From: Paractinoplanes deccanensis
Lineage (GTDB): Bacteria; Actinomycetota; Actinomycetes; Mycobacteriales; Micromonosporaceae
DNA: 64,000 bases
Direction: 5' to 3'
NCBI RefSeq assembly: GCF_016862115.1
Contig: NZ_BOMI01000191.1
Span: forward strand, 1 to 64,000
The notes beneath the pieces were generated by a model, which worked only from the letters and a program-made list of their open reading frames with translations, had not been told where the DNA came from and did not search any database. Below, one piece after another: positions 16,208 through 22,893 of the stretch. A program made the translations under genes and the position numbers. Numbering within the stretch: position 1 is the stretch's first letter; the number at the start of each line of letters is the position of its first letter.

Positions 16208-17644
16208 TCACAAGGGAATGTTGCCGTGGTTGCCCCGCCCCGCCGGAGCGGTGGCCAGCGCCTCGGCGATCCGCCGGCGGCTCACCGCCGGGTCGATCAC
16301 CTCGTCGATCACGCCCAACCCCACCCCGCGCTGGGTGCCACCGGAGATGCGGCGGTGCTCGGCGGTCAGGTCCTGCCGCAGGCGCTCCCGATCGGCCGCC
16401 GGCGCCGCGGCGAGCGCGCGGCGGTGCAGGATGCCCACCGCGGCCTCCGGGCCCATCACGTCGACCTCCGCATCCGGCCAGGCCAGCACGGTGGTGGCGC
16501 CGAGCGAGCGAGAGTTCATCGCGATGTAGGCCCCGCCGTAGGACTTGCGCACCACGAGGGTCACCCGCGGCACGACCGCCTCGCCGAAGGCGTACAGCAG
16601 CTTGGCGCCGCGGCGGATCACCCCGCCCCACTCCTGGTTCACGCCCGGCAGATAGCCGGGCACGTCGACCAGCACCAGCAGGGGTATGCCGAACGAGTCG
16701 CACTTGCGGACGAACCGTGCCGCCTTCTCCGCGCTGAGCGAGTCGAGACAGCCGCCGCGGTGCAGCGGATTGTTCGCCACCACCCCGATCGCCCGGCCCG
16801 CGAGGCGGCCGAAGCCGACGACGATGTTGCGGGCCCAGCGCGGCTGCAACTCCAGGAAGGCGCGGCCGTGGCCGTCGTCGCCCGGCTCGTCGACCAGGCG
16901 CGAGATGAGCGGGTGAACGTCGTAGGCCCGGCGCGCCGACGCCGGCAGGACCTCGGCCAGGCCCTCGTCGTCCTTGACCGAGGACAGGTCGAACCAGCCG
17001 GGGCGGGCGAACAGGCCGACGAGATGACGTGTGGTGGAGTACGCCTCGCTCTCCGAGCCGGCGCTCACGTGCACGACCCCGGACTTGCGCCCGTGCGCCT
17101 CGAGGCCGCCCAGCCCCTCCATGTCGATCTGCTCCCCGGTGACCGAGCGGACCACGTCCGGGCCGGTGACGAACATCCGGCCGCCGTCGGCCATCACCAC
17201 CACGTCGGTGAGAGCCGGGCCGTAGGCGGCGGCGCCCGCGGCGGGGCCCAGGACGACCGAGATCTGCGGGACCCGCCCGGACGCCCGGATGATCGCGGCG
17301 AAGATCCGGCCGACGCCGTCCATCGACTGCACGCCCTCGGTGAGCCGGGCCCCGCCGGAGTGCCAGAGCCCGATCACCGGCACCCTGTCCCGCACCGCGA
17401 GGTCGATGGCCGTCACGATCTGCATGCTCTCCTCGGCGCCGAGCGAGCCGCCGACGCGGGTCGCGTCGGTGCAGAAGACCACCACCGGGCTGCCGCCGAT
17501 CCGGGCGTGCCCGGCCTTGACCGCGTCGTCCGGGGCGAACAACCGCAACGAGCCCGGATCGACCAGTTGCGCCAGGCGGGTCAGCGGCGCACGAGGATCG
17601 CCCGTGTCCGGAGCCGCCGCGTCACTTACCTCGGCCATCGTCAT
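16208..17644 (-). CDS. Acyl-CoA carboxylase beta (carboxyltransferase) subunit
   Basis: This 478-residue protein is a biotin-dependent acyl-CoA carboxyltransferase of the PccB/AccD family. It would move a carboxyl group from carboxybiotin to an acyl-CoA to give an alkylmalonyl-CoA extender. Visible are the oxyanion-hole regions GPAAGAAAYGPALTD and RKSYGGAYIAMNSRSLGA and the substrate region VLAWPDAEVDVMGPEAAVGIL. Propionyl-CoA-type subunits that I recall read RDLGAD where this one reads RSLGAT, close to the residue known to select acyl length, so its substrate may not be propionyl-CoA. The ATG at 17644 follows GAGG and lies nine bases after the CCR gene stop. It is the last gene of the dehydrogenase-CCR-carboxylase operon. 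No biotin-carrying alpha subunit is in the window, so one from elsewhere must serve. Confidence 0.9.
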   Translation of the reverse strand: MTMAEVSDAAAPDTGDPRAPLTRLAQLVDPGSLRLFAPDDAVKAGHARIGGSPVVVFCTDATRVGGSLGAEESMQIVTAIDLAVRDRVPVIGLWHSGGARLTEGVQSMDGVGRIFAAIIRASGRVPQISVVLGPAAGAAAYGPALTDVVVMADGGRMFVTGPDVVRSVTGEQIDMEGLGGLEAHGRKSGVVHVSAGSESEAYSTTRHLVGLFARPGWFDLSSVKDDEGLAEVLPASARRAYDVHPLISRLVDEPGDDGHGRAFLELQPRWARNIVVGFGRLAGRAIGVVANNPLHRGGCLDSLSAEKAARFVRKCDSFGIPLLVLVDVPGYLPGVNQEWGGVIRRGAKLLYAFGEAVVPRVTLVVRKSYGGAYIAMNSRSLGATTVLAWPDAEVDVMGPEAAVGILHRRALAAAPAADRERLRQDLTAEHRRISGGTQRGVGLGVIDEVIDPAVSRRRIAEALATAPAGRGNHGNIPL

Positions 17645-17653
17645 AGCGGAGCC

Positions 17654-19006
17654 TCATTTCCTGTCCGGGACGGCGGCCCGGAATCGGTTGATGGCGTTCT
17701 CGTGGCGAGCACGCGTCTCGGGGTCCGAGACGCCGCCGCCCTCGTCCGCGAGGCAGAGCACGCCGACCTTGCCGTGATGCTGGTTGCCGTGCACCTCGTC
17801 GACGGCCTGCCGCACCCGGTCGAGGGGGTAGGCCGCCGACAGCGTCGGGTGGATCCGGGCCCGCGTCACCAAGCGGTTCGCCAGCCACGCCTCCCGGTAG
17901 TTCGCGAAGTGGGAGCCGACGATGCGCTTGAGGTGCATCCACAGGTACCGGTTGTCGTACTCGTGCCGGAAACCCGAGGTCGAGGCGCACGTCACGACGA
18001 CGCCGCCGCGGCGCGCGACGTAGACGGAGGCGCCGAACGTCTCCCGCCCGGGGTGCTCGAACACGATGTCCGGGTCGTCGCCGCCGGTCAGCTCGCGGAT
18101 CCGCTCGCCGAGACGCCGCCACTCGCGCGGATCGGGAGTCTGCTCGTCGGCCCAGAACCGATACTGCTCGACGCTGCGGTCGATCACCGCGGAGGCGCCC
18201 ATGGCCCGGCAGATCTCGGCCTTCTGCTCGTTCGAGACGACGCAGATGGGGGTTCCGCCGCCGTTGAGGACGTACTGGGTGGCGTACGAGCCCAGGCCGC
18301 CGGCGGCGCCCCAGATCAGCACGTTGTCGCCCTGCCGCATGACCGCGCCGTGCTGCGAGACCAGCTGCCGGTAGGCGGTCGAGTTGACCAGGCCGGGCGC
18401 GGCGGCCTCCTCCCAGGTCAGGTGCGCCGCCTTGGGCATCAGCTGGTTGGCCTTGACCAGGGCGAGCTCGCCCAGGCCACCGAAGTTGGTCTCGTATCCC
18501 CAGATCCGCTGCTGCGGGTCGAGCATCGTGTCGTCATGGCCCTCCGGCTCCTCCAGCTCGACCGAGAGGCAGTGCGCGACCACCCGGTCGCCCGGCTTCC
18601 ACAGGCGCACCCCGGGACCCGTCCGCAGTACGACGCCGGACAGATCGGAGCCCAGGACGTGGTACGGCAGGTCGTGCCGGGCCGCGAGGCCACCGGTCCG
18701 GGCGTACCGCTTGAGGAACTGGAAGGTCGGCACCGGGGCGAACAGCGCGCTCCACACGGTGTTGTAGTTGATGGCGCTGGCCATGACGGCGATCAGGGCC
18801 TCGCCCGGTCCGGGCTCGGGGGTCGCCACCTCCCTGAGGTGCAGCGCCTTGCCGGGCTGCCGGTCCGCCATCGGCACCCCGGCGAACATCTCCTGCTCCT
18901 CCTCGAGGAGCACGGCCGCCCGATAGCTCTGCGGCACGGGCAGCGCCTCGACGGCTCCCCGGCCGGCGTCGGCCGACTCGAGAGTCTCCACGAAAGCACG
19001 ATTCAT
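17654..19006 (-). CDS. ccr: Crotonyl-CoA carboxylase/reductase
   Basis: This 450-residue medium-chain dehydrogenase reductively carboxylates crotonyl-CoA (or a longer 2-enoyl-CoA) to ethylmalonyl-CoA (or an alkylmalonyl-CoA) using NADPH and CO2. Visible are INYNTVWSALF with the CO2-site Asn, IWGYETNFGGLGE with the CO2-site Glu, the NADPH loop GAAGGLGSYA, and GSHFANYREA with the CO2-site His. Length equals the family norm. The ATG at 19006 overlaps the upstream dehydrogenase stop by four bases (ATGA), so the two are translationally coupled. Together with the upstream dehydrogenase it makes the C4 extender for the one AT here that carries the ethylmalonyl motif (PKS-C module 2). Confidence 0.95.
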   Translation of the reverse strand: MNRAFVETLESADAGRGAVEALPVPQSYRAAVLLEEEQEMFAGVPMADRQPGKALHLREVATPEPGPGEALIAVMASAINYNTVWSALFAPVPTFQFLKRYARTGGLAARHDLPYHVLGSDLSGVVLRTGPGVRLWKPGDRVVAHCLSVELEEPEGHDDTMLDPQQRIWGYETNFGGLGELALVKANQLMPKAAHLTWEEAAAPGLVNSTAYRQLVSQHGAVMRQGDNVLIWGAAGGLGSYATQYVLNGGGTPICVVSNEQKAEICRAMGASAVIDRSVEQYRFWADEQTPDPREWRRLGERIRELTGGDDPDIVFEHPGRETFGASVYVARRGGVVVTCASTSGFRHEYDNRYLWMHLKRIVGSHFANYREAWLANRLVTRARIHPTLSAAYPLDRVRQAVDEVHGNQHHGKVGVLCLADEGGGVSDPETRARHENAINRFRAAVPDRK

Positions 19007-20181
19007 CGACTTGCCCCTTCGCTCGGGCGCTGGACATGGAAGCCGGCGCCCGACTTGCGGCCGAGCCGGCCCTCGGCGACGAGGCGGGTGAGCATCGGCC
19101 CGGGCCGGGTCGCCGGGTCGCCGAACTGCTGGTGCAGGCGGCGCAGAATGGCCAGGGAAACGTCGAGGCCGATGGTGTCGAGCAGGGCGAACGGGCCGAT
19201 CGGGAAGCCGTGGACCTCGTGCATCTCCCGGTCGAGCTCCGCGACGCCCGCCTGGCCGCGCTCCACCATGCCGATGGCGTCGTTGAGGTAGGGGAACAAG
19301 AGGTAGTTGACGATGAAGCCGGACCTGTCCGGGCAGGAGACCGGCACCTTGCCCAGGTGGCGGGCGAGGGCACGGGCCGCCGCGGTGGTCCGCGGGGCGG
19401 TGTGCGGGGTGTGGCCGACCTCGACGAGCTTCATGACCGGCGCCGGGTTGAAGAAGTGCATACCGACCACGTCGGCCGGGCGGCCGGTCGCCGCGGCGCA
19501 GTCCGCCACCGACAGGCTGGAGGTGGTGGTCGCGAGAACGGCGCCGGGACGGCAGACCCGGTCGAGGGCGGCGAAGACGGCGCGCTTGGGGTCCTCCTCC
19601 TCCACCACCGCCTCGATGACGAAGTCGCAGTCGGCCAGGTCGTCGATCGAGACGCTCGCGCGGAGCCGGCCGATGGCCGCCTCCCGCGTCGCGGGCTCGA
19701 GGCGGCCCCGGGCGACTGCCTTGTCGAGCGCCGCCGAGACGGAGCGCAGAGCGGCCGCCGCCCGCTCGGCGCCGCGCGCCACGAGAGTGGTGTGAACGCC
19801 GTGCACGGCAAGGGCCTGCGCGATCCCGGCGGCCATCGTCCCGGATCCGACGATGCCGGCGGAGGCCGGCGGCACGGCGGCCACCGGTTCCGGCTCGTCG
19901 GGCCGCGCGTGGTCGCCGAAGCCGAGCCGTCCCTGCCGCGCCATGGCGGTCAGCAGGGGCGCCGGGGTCACGGCCGCGCCGGCCATGAGCTCCAGCACCC
20001 GGCCGAGGCCGATCGCGTCCATGACGGACAGTGGGCCGGCGGCCAGGCCGCAACCGAGGCGCATCGCGGTGTCGAGGGCCGAGCCGGGCACGTATCCCTG
20101 TTCACACAGGACGGCGGCCCGGTTCAGATATCGCAGCAGCAGCACGTGCCCAGCAGCGATCCCATGCTCCTGTACAGTCAT
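19003..20181 (-). CDS. 3-hydroxyacyl-CoA (3-hydroxybutyryl-CoA) dehydrogenase with an extra N-terminal domain
   Basis: This 392-residue protein would reduce acetoacetyl-CoA to 3-hydroxybutyryl-CoA ahead of dehydration and the CCR. The Rossmann domain starts near residue 110 (GIVGSGTMAAGIAQAL) and holds the family HFFNPAPVMKLVEV; the usual C-terminal helical domain follows (GFIVNYLLFPYLNDA to GRKSGAGF). Unusually, residues 1-95 look like a second copy of that C-terminal helical domain (LLLRYLNRAAVLCEQG, MDAIGLGRVLEL, QGRLGFG), giving an order C-N-C rather than N-C. Most family members are about 280-290 residues. The ATG at 20181 is chosen for the AAGGGG just upstream; longer readings enter the divergent promoter region. 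It is first in the operon with ccr and the carboxylase. Confidence 0.88.
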   Translation of the reverse strand: MTVQEHGIAAGHVLLLRYLNRAAVLCEQGYVPGSALDTAMRLGCGLAAGPLSVMDAIGLGRVLELMAGAAVTPAPLLTAMARQGRLGFGDHARPDEPEPVAAVPPASAGIVGSGTMAAGIAQALAVHGVHTTLVARGAERAAAALRSVSAALDKAVARGRLEPATREAAIGRLRASVSIDDLADCDFVIEAVVEEEDPKRAVFAALDRVCRPGAVLATTTSSLSVADCAAATGRPADVVGMHFFNPAPVMKLVEVGHTPHTAPRTTAAARALARHLGKVPVSCPDRSGFIVNYLLFPYLNDAIGMVERGQAGVAELDREMHEVHGFPIGPFALLDTIGLDVSLAILRRLHQQFGDPATRPGPMLTRLVAEGRLGRKSGAGFHVQRPSEGASR

Positions 20182-20263
20182 CGCCACCCCTTGATCGCGT
20201 CGTTTCGCGCGGCCGCACTGCCGGATCAATGCGGACTCTAAGAGGGCGCGGCGGGCGACGGTA

Positions 20264-20301
20264 ACCCCTACAAGCGCTGCGCGCCGCGCTCGCCTAGGGG
20301 T
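20264..20301. promoter_or_regulatory. Inverted ACCCCTA / TAGGGGT pair in the dehydrogenase / PPTase divergent promoter
   Basis: ACCCCTA at 20264-20270 faces its exact complement TAGGGGT at 20295-20301, start to start 31 bases, about three helical turns. It lies about 83 bases upstream of the dehydrogenase start and 24 bases upstream of the PPTase start. It places the PPTase gene in the same putative regulon as the PKS and tailoring genes. Confidence 0.55.
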
Positions 20302-20324
20302 CGGGACGGCGTGGAGGACCAGGC

Positions 20325-20981
20325 TTGATCGAGGCGATTCTGCCCCCTGCGGTGGTGGCCGTGGAGGCGTTCGACGACATACCCGGGGAGCCACCGTTTC
20401 CCGGTGAGGAGCACCTCATCGCCGAGGCGGTCGAGTCGCGCCGCCGCGAGTTCGTCACCGCCCGGCGCTGCGCGCGGGCGGCGCTGCGCACCTTCGGCCA
20501 CCCCGACGCGCCGATCCTTCCCGGGCCCCGGCGCGAGCCCCGGTGGCCGGCCGGGATGACCGGCAGCATCACCCACTGCGCCGGTTACCGGGCCGCGGCG
20601 GTCGCCCGCGCCGCCGACGTTCCCCTGCTCGGCGTCGACGCCGAGCCGAACGGGCCGCTGCCGGAGGGCGTCGCCGAGTCGGTCACCGTGCCCGGCGAGC
20701 TCGAGATGCTGGACCGGCTGGACCGCTCCCACCCGGGCACGCACTGGGGACGGCTGCTGTTCAGCGCGAAGGAATCGGTCTACAAGGCCTGGTTCCCGGT
20801 GACCCGGCGCTGGCTGGGCTTCGAGGAGGCCCGCCTGACCATCGACCCGGACGCGGGCACGTTCACGGCGAAGCTTCTGGTGGACGGCGCCCGCGTCGAC
20901 GGTGGCCCCTCGCTGACCGTCCTGAACGGCCGCTTCCGCGTGGGCCGCGGCCTGATCCTGACCGCCGTGACCGCGATGTGA
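20325..20981 (+). CDS. Sfp-type 4'-phosphopantetheinyl transferase
   Basis: This 218-residue enzyme moves phosphopantetheine from CoA to the conserved Ser of carrier proteins and would switch on the many ACPs encoded here. Motifs: RRREFVTARRCAR (P1-like CoA contact), GVDAEP (Mg-binding Asp and Glu) and FSAKESVYKAW (the family F/WxxKE). The start is TTG at 20325 with GGAGGA upstream. Its promoter contains a TAGGGGT half-site. A metallophosphoesterase gene follows on the same strand after 46 bases. The pair resembles PptT-PptH of mycobacteria. It could be the genome's general PPTase or a cluster-specific one. Confidence 0.93.
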   Translation: MIEAILPPAVVAVEAFDDIPGEPPFPGEEHLIAEAVESRRREFVTARRCARAALRTFGHPDAPILPGPRREPRWPAGMTGSITHCAGYRAAAVARAADVPLLGVDAEPNGPLPEGVAESVTVPGELEMLDRLDRSHPGTHWGRLLFSAKESVYKAWFPVTRRWLGFEEARLTIDPDAGTFTAKLLVDGARVDGGPSLTVLNGRFRVGRGLILTAVTAM

Positions 20982-21027
20982 CGGGCGCCTCACCCGCCGC
21001 CGCGCGCCACATGCGAAGATCGTCGAT

Positions 21028-21849
21028 GTGACGGGGTCCTTGCTCGCGGTCAGCGATCTGCACGTCTCGCACGCCGAGAACCGCCGCGTCTTCGATCGGC
21101 TGCGCCCCACGTCGCCGGACGACTGGCTGATCGTCGCCGGCGACGTGGCCGAGATGTTCGCCGAGGTCGAGAAGGCCCTCCGCGGCCTGCGCGATCGATT
21201 CCGGCGGGTGATCTGGGCGCCCGGCAACCACGAGCTGTGGACCCACCCGGACGACCCGGTGCGGCTGCGCGGCGAGCAGCGCTACCAGGCGCTGGTGCGG
21301 ATGTGCCGCGACATCGGGGTGCTGACGCCCGAGGACGAATACCCGGTCTGGCGAGGCGCCGGCGGCCCGGTCACGGTGGTGCCGCTCTTCCAGCTGTACG
21401 ACTACTCGTTCCGCGTCCCGGGCGCGCACACCAAGGAGGAGGCGCTGCGGCGCGCCTACGAGGCCGGGGTGGTGTGCACCGACGAGATGCTGCTGCACCC
21501 GGACCCGTACCCCAGCCGGGAGGAATGGTGCTGGGATCGGATCCGCAAGACCGAACGGCGGCTGGACGCGCTGGACCCCACCCTGCCCACCGTCCTGGTC
21601 AGCCACTGGCCGCTGGTCCGGCGGCCGACGGACGTCCTGTGGTTCCCGGATTTCGCGCAATGGTGCGGGACGGAGCGCACGGCCGACTGGCACACCCGCT
21701 ACCGGGCGGTCGTCGCCGTCTACGGTCATCTGCACATCCCCCGGACCACGGAGTACGACGGAGTGCGGTTCGAGGAGGTCTCGCTGGGCTACCCCCGCGA
21801 GTGGAGCCGCCGCGCCGCCGAGCCCGACCCGATCCGCCGCATCCTGTGA
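21028..21849 (+). CDS. Calcineurin-type metallophosphoesterase, PptH-like
   Basis: This 273-residue protein has the complete metallophosphoesterase motif set: SDLH near residue 9, GDVAE near 38, GNHE near 65, SHWP near 192 and GHLH near 233, which bind two metal ions. It starts at GTG 21028, directly after the PPTase gene and on the same strand. In Mycobacterium tuberculosis the gene next to pptT encodes PptH, a metallophosphoesterase that removes phosphopantetheine from carrier proteins. The shared neighbourhood suggests the same activity here, opposing the PPTase. Direct sequence identity to PptH was not measured; a generic phosphoesterase is the alternative. Confidence 0.8.
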   Translation: MTGSLLAVSDLHVSHAENRRVFDRLRPTSPDDWLIVAGDVAEMFAEVEKALRGLRDRFRRVIWAPGNHELWTHPDDPVRLRGEQRYQALVRMCRDIGVLTPEDEYPVWRGAGGPVTVVPLFQLYDYSFRVPGAHTKEEALRRAYEAGVVCTDEMLLHPDPYPSREEWCWDRIRKTERRLDALDPTLPTVLVSHWPLVRRPTDVLWFPDFAQWCGTERTADWHTRYRAVVAVYGHLHIPRTTEYDGVRFEEVSLGYPREWSRRAAEPDPIRRIL

Positions 21850-21862
21850 CCCCGGCGAGCGG

Positions 21863-22267
21863 TCAGGACGGCTGCCGCTCGGTCAGCCGGTCGTGACGCT
21901 GCTTGACCGCCTGCGCGCTGTTGAGGCCCATGCCCTGGGCGATGGCCTGCCAGGTCAGCTCCCGGCCTCGCGCGGCGTTGAGCAGGCCCAGCTCCAGCTG
22001 GTCCACGTCGGCCCGCACGTGGGCGATCAGCGCCAGCGCGGCCAGGACGTCCTCGTCGGCGATGTCGGGCTCACCGAGCTCGAGGTCGATCGTGCCCAGC
22101 GCCAGCCCGGCCACCAGGCGCACCGCCTCGTGGGGCTCGATGGCCACCGGATGGGCGGACCGCCGCCGCTGCTCGTCGGTGGCGGCGTGCCGCTCCGCGA
22201 TCCGGCTCAGCGCCGCCCACTGCTGCCGCGCGACGTCCGCGGCCGGTGCCGTACTCGTCTCCGTCAT
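21863..22267 (-). CDS. Small protein with C-terminal helix-turn-helix, unrecognised
   Basis: This 134-residue soluble protein has an acidic, Leu/Ala-rich helical middle and a C-terminal region (LTWQAIAQGMGLNSAQAVKQ, about residues 104-123) with the spacing of a helix-turn-helix. I do not recognise a named family. It is convergent with the metallophosphoesterase gene (13-base gap). Its ATG at 22267 lies only ten bases from a 43-base nested palindrome, an arrangement typical of an autoregulated DNA-binding protein, since binding there would block its own promoter or ribosome site. No membrane segment or signal peptide. Confidence 0.75.
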   Translation of the reverse strand: MTETSTAPAADVARQQWAALSRIAERHAATDEQRRRSAHPVAIEPHEAVRLVAGLALGTIDLELGEPDIADEDVLAALALIAHVRADVDQLELGLLNAARGRELTWQAIAQGMGLNSAQAVKQRHDRLTERQPS

Positions 22268-22277
22268 GCGTTGATCT

Positions 22278-22320
22278 CATCACTTCAACGAAGTGTTGTC
22301 AACACTTCGTTGAAGTGATG
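22278..22320. promoter_or_regulatory. 43-base perfect nested palindrome, probable operator of the small HTH gene
   Basis: The arm CATCACTTCAACGAAGTGTT (22278-22297) is followed by GTC and then its exact 20-base complement (22301-22320). Each arm also contains its own palindrome, CACTTC-N3-GAAGTG, at 22281-22295 and 22303-22317, so the site holds two 15-bp palindromes whose starts are 22 bases apart. It sits between the cyclophilin stop and the HTH gene start. It has no T-run and is AT-richer than its surroundings, which favours a two-dimer operator over a terminator. Confidence 0.75.
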
Positions 22321-22333
22321 AGGGATGCGGACC

Positions 22334-22813
22334 CTACTCGACCGTGGCCGACTCGATGACGATCTGCTCGCGCGGGACGTCCTGGGCGCCGGTCGGCACC
22401 TGGGCGATCCGGTCGACGACGTCGAAGCCCTCGGTCACCTTGCCGAACACCGCGTAGCCCCAGCCGTCCTGGCCCGGGTAGTCGAGGAACGCGTTGTCCA
22501 CAGTGTTGATGAAGAACTGCGCCCCGGCCGAGTGCGGATCGGACGTCCGGGCCATGGCCAGGCTGTACTTGACGTTCTTCAGTCCGTTCTTCGCCTCGTT
22601 CTCCACCTGGTGGGGAGCGGGCTTCTGCCGCATGGTCGTGTCGAAACCGCCACCCTGGATCATGAAGGTGCCGATCACCCGGTGGAAGATCGTTCCGGTG
22701 TAGTGGCCTGAGTTGACGTAGTTCAGGAAATTCGCGACGGTCTTCGGCGCGTTCGCCTCGTCGAGCTCGAGCACGATGTCGCCGTAGCTGGTACGCAGTC
22801 GGACTGTAGACAT
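22334..22813 (-). CDS. Cyclophilin-type peptidyl-prolyl cis-trans isomerase
   Basis: This 159-residue cytoplasmic cyclophilin resembles E. coli PpiB in length and motifs: FHRVI with the catalytic Arg, MIQGGGF with the active-site Gln, and FFINT. It lacks a signal peptide. It catalyses proline isomerisation in protein folding. The ATG is at 22813. It is separated from the long PKS operon by a strong hairpin and from the next gene by the nested palindrome, so it is probably transcribed on its own. It may simply be a housekeeping gene; a role in self-protection is possible only if the product binds cyclophilins. Confidence 0.93.
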   Translation of the reverse strand: MSTVRLRTSYGDIVLELDEANAPKTVANFLNYVNSGHYTGTIFHRVIGTFMIQGGGFDTTMRQKPAPHQVENEAKNGLKNVKYSLAMARTSDPHSAGAQFFINTVDNAFLDYPGQDGWGYAVFGKVTEGFDVVDRIAQVPTGAQDVPREQIVIESATVE

Positions 22814-22846
22814 ATCGGCAGTTTCTCACAGCCGCCGATTCGCCCG

Positions 22847-22883
22847 CGGCCGTGCCCGGGGCGACGAGCCCCGGGCACGGCCG
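22847..22883. terminator. Hairpin terminating the long PKS-to-P450 operon
   Basis: A perfect 15-bp stem (CGGCCGTGCCCGGGG, 22847-22861, with 22869-22883) closes on a seven-base loop. It begins right after the stop of the last gene of the operon that runs from beyond 64000. Confidence 0.8.
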
Positions 22884-22893
22884 GACGAGGCGC

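Noticed and set aside
19007-20053. Longer N-terminus for the CCR
   Set aside because: The extension is an off-frame reading of the dehydrogenase gene; ATG 19006 gives the family length and an ATGA overlap.
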